From an uncultured Bryobacteraceae bacterium (GTDB taxonomy: Bacteria; Acidobacteriota; Terriglobia; Bryobacterales; Bryobacteraceae): a stretch of 5,532 bases of DNA. The stretch covers positions 1 through 5,532 of the forward strand of contig CAKZVG010000273.1 in the NCBI GenBank assembly GCA_937921835.1, in the 5' to 3' direction. Shown here in pieces: positions 1-5,032 of the stretch. The number at the start of each line of letters is the position of its first letter. Position 1 is the stretch's first letter. Made by a program: the position numbers and the translations under genes. The notes under the pieces are model-generated. The model worked only from the letters and a program-made list of their open reading frames with translations, was not told where the DNA came from and did no database searches.

Positions 1-1
1 C

Positions 2-649
2 CGGCGGGCGCACGAGATCGTCAAGTCCGGGGTGCTGGGCCCCATTAAGACCATCCGCACCGCCTGGCTAGGAGGAGGCGGCGCCGCAACCGGACCGCGG
101 CCGGGCTTCCCTCCGGAACAGGAGAAGATCCGCAACTGGTACCGGTTCCGCGAGACCTCCGGGGACATCATCGTCGAGCAGAACTGCCACAATTTCGATG
201 TCGTCACCTGGTTTACCGGAACCCACCCGGTCAAGGCCGCTGGCTATGGCGCGCGGGCCATGAAGCGGCCCTACGGCGACGTCATGGACAGCCTCACGGT
301 AAGCTACCAGTTCGCCGACGGCACGGCCTACGGGCACTCGGCCATGCAGATTCCAGCCGGTTTCACCGAAGTCGGGGAGACGTTCGTGTGCGCCGAGGGG
401 TCGGTTTCGACCTCGCGCCGCGGCATCAGGATCTGGCGCCCGGGCGCCCGCAAGCCGGAGGAAATCGTCACCCAGGGAGACATCACGCAGGATGCGGTCA
501 ACGACTTTGTTGACGGGGTGCGCAATAACCGGCTGGAAAACGCCGCGTTCACGGCGGTGGAAAGCACGCTGGTGGCGATCCTCGGGCGGGAGGCGATTTA
601 CGCCGGAAAGGAAATGACCTGGCGGGAATTGACCCAGGGGCAGGTATGA
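2..649 (+). CDS. Gfo/Idh/MocA-family oxidoreductase, C-terminal part (5' end outside window)
   Basis: Reading frame 2 is open from the left edge to TGA at 647-649, giving 215 visible residues. The first residues (RRAHEIVKSGVLG) read as the middle of the protein, so the Rossmann NAD(P)-binding half and the EKP-type lysine lie outside the window. What remains is the alpha/beta C-terminal domain. The segment EQNCHNFDVVTWFTG (visible residues 59-73) matches the family's active-site helix: His63 is the expected catalytic histidine, with Glu59 in the E-x3-H position where many sugar or inositol dehydrogenases carry Asp, and Asp66 following. HPVKAAGYG and the end FVDGVRNNRLENAAFTA with GREAIYAGKEMTW are also typical. 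Family members oxidise or reduce sugars and cyclitols with NAD(P); the substrate cannot be read here. The GTG at 32 is internal, not a real start. Family assignment is firm; subfamily is unknown. Confidence 0.93.
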   Translation, partial: RRAHEIVKSGVLGPIKTIRTAWLGGGGAATGPRPGFPPEQEKIRNWYRFRETSGDIIVEQNCHNFDVVTWFTGTHPVKAAGYGARAMKRPYGDVMDSLTVSYQFADGTAYGHSAMQIPAGFTEVGETFVCAEGSVSTSRRGIRIWRPGARKPEEIVTQGDITQDAVNDFVDGVRNNRLENAAFTAVESTLVAILGREAIYAGKEMTWRELTQGQV

Positions 650-677
650 GCGTGCGCGCTCATTCACGGTCTTTTTT
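646..677 (+). terminator. Possible intrinsic terminator overlapping the oxidoreductase stop codon
   Basis: ATGAGCG (646-652) is perfectly complementary to CGCTCAT (657-663) across a TGCG loop, and six Ts follow at 672-677. The stem contains the TGA stop of the oxidoreductase gene. The 8-nt gap between stem and T-tract is longer than in canonical intrinsic terminators, so efficiency is uncertain. Its position, between the oxidoreductase and a fresh promoter at 723, supports a transcript end here. Confidence 0.45.
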
Positions 678-722
678 CCGCCCCCCTGGAACATTCGCGG
701 CTTTCGGGTCGTCATTGCTCTG

Positions 723-752
723 TTGACTCCCAACCAGCCGGAAAGCTATATT
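723..752 (+). promoter_or_regulatory. Predicted sigma70-type promoter for the exported-protein unit
   Basis: TTGACT at 723-728 resembles the -35 hexamer (5 of 6 to TTGACA) and TATATT at 747-752 the -10 hexamer (5 of 6 to TATAAT), with 18 bp between them. AT-rich hexamers stand out in this GC-rich sequence. The transcript would start near 759-760 and leave a 5' leader of about 180 nt before the TTG start at 942. Inferred from sequence only. Confidence 0.6.
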
Positions 753-759
753 CGGTCGT

Positions 760-941
760 CAGGTACGGCTGCCCGCGTACTCGCCTGTCCGGGCGCGGGC
801 CGGCTGCATTCCCGGTTTCGCCGGATGCTGCGACATTGCAATACCGCCAGAGCGCCCCGGTGCGCGGCACGAAGCCGCGGCCCGGGTGGAGCGGACTTTC
901 GCGGCGCCCGCGCACTTCAACCTTCACCTGGAGGAACATCC
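760..941 (+). promoter_or_regulatory. Long, hairpin-rich 5' leader of the exported-protein unit
   Basis: No convincing gene lies here; the open frame running from the TTG at 723 has arginine-rich, unprotein-like content up to residue 73. Potential hairpins occur in series: GTACG/CGTAC (763-767 with 776-780); a stem at 803-831 made of GC, a T-T mismatch, GCAT/ATGC, a 2-nt bulge and CCGG/CCGG around a TTTCG loop; a stem at 856-886 of CCCGG/CCGGG, a 2x2 internal loop and CGCGGC/GCCGCG around an ACGAA loop; CGCGG/CCGCG at 900-912; and CCTTC (921-925) able to pair with the GGAGG of the ribosome binding site. I recognise no known riboswitch class. High GC makes chance stems common, so a functional RNA is only a hypothesis. 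Confidence 0.4.
930..935 (+). promoter_or_regulatory. Ribosome binding site fixing the TTG start at 942
   Basis: GGAGGA sits 6 nt before TTG at 942-944. It decides the start: translation from here begins with a classic signal peptide, whereas the upstream TTG at 723 lacks a comparable site and would add an arginine-rich stretch. The site could be masked by CCTTC at 921-925 (five pairs, one G-U, 4-nt loop). Confidence 0.75.
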
Positions 942-1562
942 TTGCGTCTTAAATCAGCAGTTGCTTTAGCCCTCGCCGCCGCGCTGTTCGGGCCGGCGCC
1001 GTTGCCGGCGCAGGCGGCGGCTGGCGCCCAGCAGGCGGCCAGCCAGCCGGGGGCGCTCAAGATCGTGGTGCTGGAAGGCGAGGGCGCAAAGAACAACGTT
1101 CGCGCCCGCAGCGCCACCGCGCCCGTGGTGGAGGTCCGCGACGAGAACGACAAGCCCGTGGCCGGGGCGGAAGTGGTCTTTCAGTTACCGCCGGTCGGAC
1201 CGGGCGGGGTCTTCCACGGCTGGATGCGCACCCAAACTGTCCGCAGCGATGCAAGCGGCCGTGCCTCCAGTACCGGCTACACCCCCAACGACGAAGAAGG
1301 CCGCTTCAACATCAAGGTAACCGCGACCCAAGGCGCCAGGACCGGCAGCGCCGTCATCGCCCAGAGCAACGTCCGTGGCGAGGGCGCCGCGGCCAGCGCG
1401 CCAAAACGGGGCTGGTGGAAGGTTGCGGCCGTCATCGGCGGCGCCGCCATCGCCGGAGGCATCGTCGCGGCGACCCGCGGTGACGATGCCACCACGGCTC
1501 CCGCGGCCAAGGCGCCGGTGTCGATCACCCCGGGACCGGTTACGGTGGGGGCTCCCAGATAG
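942..1562 (+). CDS. Exported single Ig-like (Big_1-type) domain protein with C-terminal glycine-rich membrane segment
   Basis: This 206-residue protein starts at TTG 942, chosen for its GGAGGA site and because a signal peptide follows at once: basic RLK, hydrophobic residues 5-17, then probable cleavage near PLPAQA (residues 20-25). Residues 39-144 form one beta-rich domain resembling bacterial Ig-like domain 1 or carboxypeptidase-regulatory-like folds: PVVEVRDENDKPVAGAEVVF, then VRSDASGRA, GYTPNDEEGRFNIKVTA and the closing IAQSNV. After a short linker, KRGWWK (155-160) leads into a hydrophobic glycine-zipper-like segment (161-178, including IGGAAIAGGIVAA) ending in TRGDD, then a Pro/Ala tail closing with ITPGPVTVGAPR. 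No catalytic motif is seen. The likely role is an envelope-anchored structural or adhesion module. The next gene begins 51 nt downstream, so co-transcription is likely. The tail resembles what I recall from acidobacterial homologues, but I cannot verify that here. Confidence 0.82.
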   Translation: MRLKSAVALALAAALFGPAPLPAQAAAGAQQAASQPGALKIVVLEGEGAKNNVRARSATAPVVEVRDENDKPVAGAEVVFQLPPVGPGGVFHGWMRTQTVRSDASGRASSTGYTPNDEEGRFNIKVTATQGARTGSAVIAQSNVRGEGAAASAPKRGWWKVAAVIGGAAIAGGIVAATRGDDATTAPAAKAPVSITPGPVTVGAPR

Positions 1563-1613
1563 GCTTCCTCGTCCCGGACGCGCCAGCGCCGCCGGGCGGA
1601 AAGGATACTGACC

Positions 1614-2534
1614 ATGCGAAATATCAGGTTTCTGCCGCTACTGCTCGCGGCCGCCTGCCTCGCCTCCGGCGCGGAGCAAGGCGGCTTCTCCGGACCGGTC
1701 TCCGGTGTTCTCTTCGACTCCCAGACCCGGGCCATCCGCCCGGTAATGGGCGTGCCCGGGGCTGCTTACCTCGGGCCTCCCCTCGCCGCCGAGTTCGAGC
1801 TGGCCAGCGTTTCGCCCTCGGGCAGGATGGCGCTGGCCGTCGAGCGGGGACGGGCGGTGCTCATCCCGTTATCTGGCGACCTCCGCACCGGGGCGCTCGA
1901 TGGCGCCCTTGAAAATGTCTCCCGGATTGCCTGGGTGGACGCTTCCGCGGCGGTGATCGCCGCTGGGTCCCGCGTCCAACTCTGGCGCAATCTGGACCAG
2001 CGCCCTGAACTGGCCGTCGGCGGCGAAGTCGAAGGCGAGATCCTGGCGCTGGCCGCCGCCAACGATGCGCTCCTGGCCGCCACCCGCGGCGGGGTTTACC
2101 TGGTTGGGAAGCATTCACCCGCACGCCTGCTGGCCGCGGTCGAGGACGCTTCCGCGTTGGCCGTCTGGGGCCGGGATCTTTACGTCGCCGGTCGCGAACG
2201 GGGCGAGATTCTGGTGGTGCGCGATTTTGAGCGCGGCGCGGGCGCCGAGTTTTTCGCGCGCGTCGACGACCCGGCGGGGCTGGCCGTGGAGAACGGCATC
2301 GTCTTCGCCGCCAGCGGCAAGAAGCGCCAACTGGCCGCCTTCCGCGTGGCGGGCGGCGGGTCGGCCGGGGAGGTGGATCTGGACTTCGAGCCGGTCCGCA
2401 TTGAGCGCCTCGCCGGTCCGCTCTTCCTGCTAAACCACGGCGGCGCCAACGAACCACTGTATGTCCTGGATGCGGCGCGGGGCTTGGCGGTCTACTTCAT
2501 CCCGGCCGGCGCCGCTTCGAGCATGGAGGAATAG
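1614..2534 (+). CDS. Exported propeller-like protein of unknown function
   Basis: This 306-residue protein starts at ATG 1614 with GGAAAGGA ending 8 nt before it. Residues 1-20 are a signal peptide (RNIR, then FLPLLLAAA, probable cleavage after ASGA). Cys15 is in a poor lipobox context (AAAC), so lipoprotein status is possible but not favoured. A distinctive segment follows: FSGPVSGVLFD (25-35) and IRPVMGVPGA (41-50). Then comes a series of hydrophobic strand repeats about 38-42 residues apart: LASVSPSGRMALAV (63), IAWVDASAAVIAAG (105), ILALAAANDALLAA (143), ALAVWGRDLYVAG (181) and GLAVENGIVFAASG (222). This spacing fits beta-propeller blades of the WD40/NHL/YVTN kind, although no canonical WD or NHL signature is seen, and no catalytic residues are evident. 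The stop is 3 nt from the next start, and the next gene's ribosome site lies inside this gene, so the two are translationally linked. A binding or scaffold role outside the cytoplasm is inference. Confidence 0.8.
   Translation: MRNIRFLPLLLAAACLASGAEQGGFSGPVSGVLFDSQTRAIRPVMGVPGAAYLGPPLAAEFELASVSPSGRMALAVERGRAVLIPLSGDLRTGALDGALENVSRIAWVDASAAVIAAGSRVQLWRNLDQRPELAVGGEVEGEILALAAANDALLAATRGGVYLVGKHSPARLLAAVEDASALAVWGRDLYVAGRERGEILVVRDFERGAGAEFFARVDDPAGLAVENGIVFAASGKKRQLAAFRVAGGGSAGEVDLDFEPVRIERLAGPLFLLNHGGANEPLYVLDAARGLAVYFIPAGAASSMEE
2525..2530 (+). promoter_or_regulatory. Ribosome binding site embedded in the end of the upstream gene
   Basis: GGAGGA overlaps the last codons (Glu-Glu) of the propeller-like gene, 7 nt before the GTG start at 2538. 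Ribosomes finishing the upstream gene would stop directly beside this site, which favours coupled translation of the two proteins. Confidence 0.75.
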
Positions 2535-2537
2535 CCC

Positions 2538-4715
2538 GTGTCCCGCACTGATCTCAAACACATCTTCCTGGCGCCCGCGCTGCTGGGCGCGCTCGCGCTG
2601 GCGGCTTCGGCGCAGCCCTTCTCCGTTCGTGTCCAGCTTGCGCAAAGCAGCGCCATCGTGCCGGACAACGGCAGCGTCACGCTGGCCGCCGACTCTCTCG
2701 GCGCGCCCACCGCCGCCACCGTAACCGTCACCTACACGGGCACGTCCACGGCCATCGTCGCCGCATTGAACCTGGTGGGATCCAACGACTTTACGCTCGC
2801 CAGCCTGCCCGCGGAGATCGAGCAGGGGGTGACGCTCCGGCGCAACGAATCGTTCAGTTTCATCGTCCGCTACCTGCCCACCACCAGTGCGCGCGCATCC
2901 GCCCGGGCCTCCTTCGGCTACACCGAGGGGCGAACGACCGCGAGCGTCGGGTTCAACATCGTGGGCACGGCACCCGAATTCGTCTTCAGCTATATTCCGC
3001 AGGGCGGCAATGCGACGCCGGTTTCTCCGGGTGCGACCCTGATCATGGCGCAGACCCTCATCGACACCACCACCACTACCACGGTCGTCATCACCAATCG
3101 CGGCAGCGGCGCGGGCCTGGTGAAGACCATCTCCGGCGGCGGAGGAGCGTTTCAGTTAACCGGGCTGCCGTTGCCCGACACTACCGTCGAGGCGGGCAGG
3201 GAACTCCGCTTCGGCATCGCCTTCAGCCCCAAGCAACTCGCCACCGAGCGCGGCACTCTCCAGATCGCGGTTTCGGGCGCCACGGCGGCGTTCAACCTGG
3301 AGGGTCCGGTGTCCGGTCCCTCCTGGAATTACGACCTGATTCAGGACTCGACGTTTTCCGCCCTGCTCCCGAACCAGTTGATCAGTCTGCCGGATGTGAT
3401 CGTCGGCGAGAAGAGCTCGGTTGTGGTTCGCGTGCGGAACACCGGCAATGCCGAGGGCCGCATTGCCGCCATCAGCGTCGCCGGTCAGGGCTTCACCCTC
3501 AGCGATGTTCCGTTCACGCCGCTGGTGCTGCCGGCGGGCGGTTCTGCCACCACCACGGTGACCTTCGCTCCGGCGCAGGCGGGGCGCATCACCGGCCGTC
3601 TGCGCATCGGCAACGACAGCTTCGAACTCGCCGGCCAGGGCCTGGCGGCGGTGCTTGCCTATTCCTACGCCATCGGAACCACCAGCATCAGCGTGGCGAA
3701 CAACGGGACAGTGCTGTTCACGCCGGTCCCGGTGGGCGGATCGTCCTCGGTGCGCTTTGTGGTGTCGAACACCGGCACGGCGCCGGCGTCGCTGGGCAGC
3801 GTGAGCATCACCTCGACGAACACGTTCTTCTCCTTAAGCGCGCTGCCGGTTCTGCCGGCGACTATTGGACCGGGCGAGAGCCTGGCTTTCAGCGTGACGT
3901 TCGCGCCCACCAACGTCGGGACGGCTTCGGCTTCCCTGAAGCTGGACGGCCAGACCTTTAACCTTTCGGCGACCGGCAACCAGCCGCCCGCGCTGCCGGC
4001 CTACCGCATCGAAGGGCCCACCGGCCCGCAGGCGCCGCTCACCCAGCCGGCCGTCGGGCTGCTGCTCAATGCGCCCTACCCGCTGGCGCTGAACGGGACG
4101 CTGACGCTGACCTTCAACTCGGCGGTCTCGCTTCAGGATCCGGCGGTTCAGTTCTCAACCGGAGGCCGCACCATCCAGTTCACCATTCCGGCCAACTCCA
4201 CCCGGGCGATTTTCGCCAACGGCGCCAACCAGGTGCGCGTGCAGACCGGATCGGTGGCGGGCGCCATCATCCTGACCCCGTCGTTCGTCACCACCGAGGG
4301 CAACATCAATGTGACGCCCGCGAATCCACCCACCCTGAGCCTGACCGTGCCGGAGCAGGCGCCGCAACTGCTCAGCCTGGCCATCACCGGCAAGACCAGC
4401 ACCGCTTTCACGCTCCAGATCACCGGCTACGCGACGAACCTCTCGGTCACCGAGATCGCCATCCAGTTCACCGCCACGCCGGGTGAGACGCTGGCGGCCA
4501 CCAGCCGCACCATTCAGGCCGAATCGAGCTTCCTGGCGTGGTACCGCTCCCAGCAGGCCCAGCAGTTCGGCAGCCTCTTCACCGCAACCATCCCGTTCAC
4601 CTTCTCCGGCGACGTGAACGCGGTGGCCTCGCTGGTGGAAACCCTGCAATCGGTCTCCGTTACGTTGCGGAACGCCCTGGGGTCTTCGCAATCCCGGAGC
4701 ATCGACCTGAAATAG
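2538..4715 (+). CDS. Exported protein with tandem ASH/choice-of-anchor-D-like repeats
   Basis: This 725-residue protein starts at GTG 2538, supported by GGAGGA at 2525. The signal peptide spans residues 1-25 (ALLGALALAASA, cleavage before QPF). Four Ig-like repeats of the ASH/choice-of-anchor-D type follow, at about 26-147, 148-262, 263-372 and 373-486. Aromatic linker motifs recur at each boundary: FVFSY (148), WNYDL (263), LAYSY (373) and PAYRI (487). The repeats also share a VVxxxNxG-type strand (VVITNRGSG, VVRVRNTGN, FVVSNTGTA) and a YLP/FSP/FAP motif at residues 112, 229, 343 and 455. The C-terminal 240 residues are different: beta-rich and Thr/Ser-rich, with a helical-looking stretch at AWYRSQQAQQFGSLF. 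There is no sortase, PEP-CTERM or visible type IX sorting tail, and no enzyme motif. T177-T182 is a six-threonine run. ASH-type domains in eukaryotes occur in ciliary and centrosomal proteins; in bacteria they are found on exported proteins with mostly unknown partners. Adhesive or structural function is inference. Confidence 0.87.
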   Translation: MSRTDLKHIFLAPALLGALALAASAQPFSVRVQLAQSSAIVPDNGSVTLAADSLGAPTAATVTVTYTGTSTAIVAALNLVGSNDFTLASLPAEIEQGVTLRRNESFSFIVRYLPTTSARASARASFGYTEGRTTASVGFNIVGTAPEFVFSYIPQGGNATPVSPGATLIMAQTLIDTTTTTTVVITNRGSGAGLVKTISGGGGAFQLTGLPLPDTTVEAGRELRFGIAFSPKQLATERGTLQIAVSGATAAFNLEGPVSGPSWNYDLIQDSTFSALLPNQLISLPDVIVGEKSSVVVRVRNTGNAEGRIAAISVAGQGFTLSDVPFTPLVLPAGGSATTTVTFAPAQAGRITGRLRIGNDSFELAGQGLAAVLAYSYAIGTTSISVANNGTVLFTPVPVGGSSSVRFVVSNTGTAPASLGSVSITSTNTFFSLSALPVLPATIGPGESLAFSVTFAPTNVGTASASLKLDGQTFNLSATGNQPPALPAYRIEGPTGPQAPLTQPAVGLLLNAPYPLALNGTLTLTFNSAVSLQDPAVQFSTGGRTIQFTIPANSTRAIFANGANQVRVQTGSVAGAIILTPSFVTTEGNINVTPANPPTLSLTVPEQAPQLLSLAITGKTSTAFTLQITGYATNLSVTEIAIQFTATPGETLAATSRTIQAESSFLAWYRSQQAQQFGSLFTATIPFTFSGDVNAVASLVETLQSVSVTLRNALGSSQSRSIDLK

Positions 4716-4721
4716 CTTGTG

Positions 4722-4867
4722 CCTCCTGTCCGGTGGGGCGGGCTCACCCAAGGCCCGCCCCCGCTTCTTTCATGAAGCAAGCCACTCCAGGCGTTCCCGC
4801 CGTGGGGCTCTCAAGCGTCTCATCAGCAACGGCCGATTCCGGTTCTCGCGCCATCCCTCCTGTCCGG
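4722..4867 (+). repeat. Exact 12-bp direct repeat, copies 134 nt apart
   Basis: CCTCCTGTCCGG occurs at 4722-4733, just after the anchor-D gene stop, and again at 4856-4867, about 35 nt upstream of the -35 box before hppA. The first copy abuts the terminator stem. It may be a relic of local duplication, a protein-binding pair, or chance. No longer flanking homology is visible around the two copies. Confidence 0.5.
4735..4770 (+). terminator. Intrinsic terminator of the exported-protein unit
   Basis: GGGGCGGGC (4735-4743) and GCCCGCCCC (4753-4761) form a perfect 9-bp GC stem with a 9-nt loop, followed after CGC by TTCTTT (4765-4770). It starts 20 nt after the TAG of the anchor-D gene. The T-tract is interrupted by one C, but the very stable stem and its placement make termination likely. 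Confidence 0.75.
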
Positions 4868-4900
4868 CGCTGTGGGTGGGAAACCGGAGAACGCTGCGGG
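4771..4900. other. Intergenic stretch without a recognisable gene
   Basis: I see no credible gene here; the frame open from 4717 to 4959 crosses the terminator and the promoter and has no protein-like pattern. The only structure is a nested inverted repeat, TCCGGTT (4838-4844) with AACCGGA (4882-4888), enclosing GCGCC (4848-4852) with GGCGC (4866-4870). It ends 12 nt before the -35 box at 4901 and could be an operator or chance in GC-rich DNA. Confidence 0.4.
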
Positions 4901-4929
4901 TTGATTCCGACGGCTCCGTCCTATATAGT
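4901..4929 (+). promoter_or_regulatory. Predicted sigma70-type promoter for hppA
   Basis: TTGATT (4901-4906) and TATAGT (4924-4929) are separated by exactly 17 bp; the hexamers match the TTGACA and TATAAT consensus at 4 of 6 and 5 of 6 positions. The overlapping TATATA at 4922-4927 makes the -10 region locally AT-rich in otherwise GC-rich DNA. The transcript would start around 4935-4937, giving a leader of about 97 nt. This supports separate control of the pyrophosphatase gene. Confidence 0.7.
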
Positions 4930-4934
4930 CAAGA

Positions 4935-5032
4935 GTTGGGCCCCCAAACGAGAAACTAGGTGTCTCCACCAAGAGTACCCCGTCCGAAAGCGGCCCAACC
5001 TGTTCAGACGCAAATCTAGGAGGCTCTTTCGT
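4935..5032 (+). promoter_or_regulatory. Leader of hppA with mutually exclusive pairings
   Basis: GTTGGGCC (4935-4942), at the predicted 5' end of the transcript, is perfectly complementary to GGCCCAAC (4992-4999), closing a domain of about 50 nt. Inside it, GGTG (4959-4962) can pair with CACC (4967-4970). The same 5' segment can instead fold locally, TTGG (4936-4939) with CCAA (4944-4947). The leader ends in a strong AGGAGG. I recognise no named riboswitch class, and the idea of a switch is inference from these complementarities. Confidence 0.35.
5018..5023 (+). promoter_or_regulatory. Consensus ribosome binding site of hppA
   Basis: AGGAGG lies 9 nt before ATG 5033 and is the strongest Shine-Dalgarno in the window. 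It fixes the start upstream of the basic N-terminal extension rather than at the internal ATG near residue 34. Confidence 0.85.

Noticed and set aside
68..733. Long open frame on the - strand opposite the oxidoreductase
   Set aside because: Composition is Arg/Pro/Gly-rich without domain patterns, and the + strand carries a clear conserved protein; high GC creates such antisense frames.
723..941. Upstream extension of the Ig-domain protein from a TTG at 723
   Set aside because: The 73 added residues are Arg/Gly-rich and would bury the signal peptide; the GGAGGA at 930-935 points to the TTG at 942, and 723 coincides with a -35 box.
1573..1596. CCCGG/CCGGG inverted repeat between the first and second exported-protein genes
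   Set aside because: Only 5 bp with a 14-nt loop and no T-tract; not enough to call a terminator or to split the unit.
1277..1735. 152-codon - strand frame across the gap between the Ig-domain and propeller-like genes
   Set aside because: No recognisable protein pattern and it overlaps two well-supported + strand genes.
1861..2457. 198-codon - strand frame opposite the propeller-like gene
   Set aside because: Dominated by Arg and Pro (low-complexity translation of GC-rich codons in the wrong frame).
3066..3083. ACC-rich run encoding six threonines
   Set aside because: Codons are mixed (ACC, ACT, ACG), so it is a poor slippage tract; more likely just a Thr-rich strand.
4155..4751. 198-codon - strand frame over the end of the anchor-D gene
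   Set aside because: Antisense shadow; it runs through the terminator stem and shows no family features.
4717..4959. 80-codon + strand frame in the intergenic region before hppA
   Set aside because: Runs through the terminator and the promoter, has no ribosome site and no protein-like pattern.
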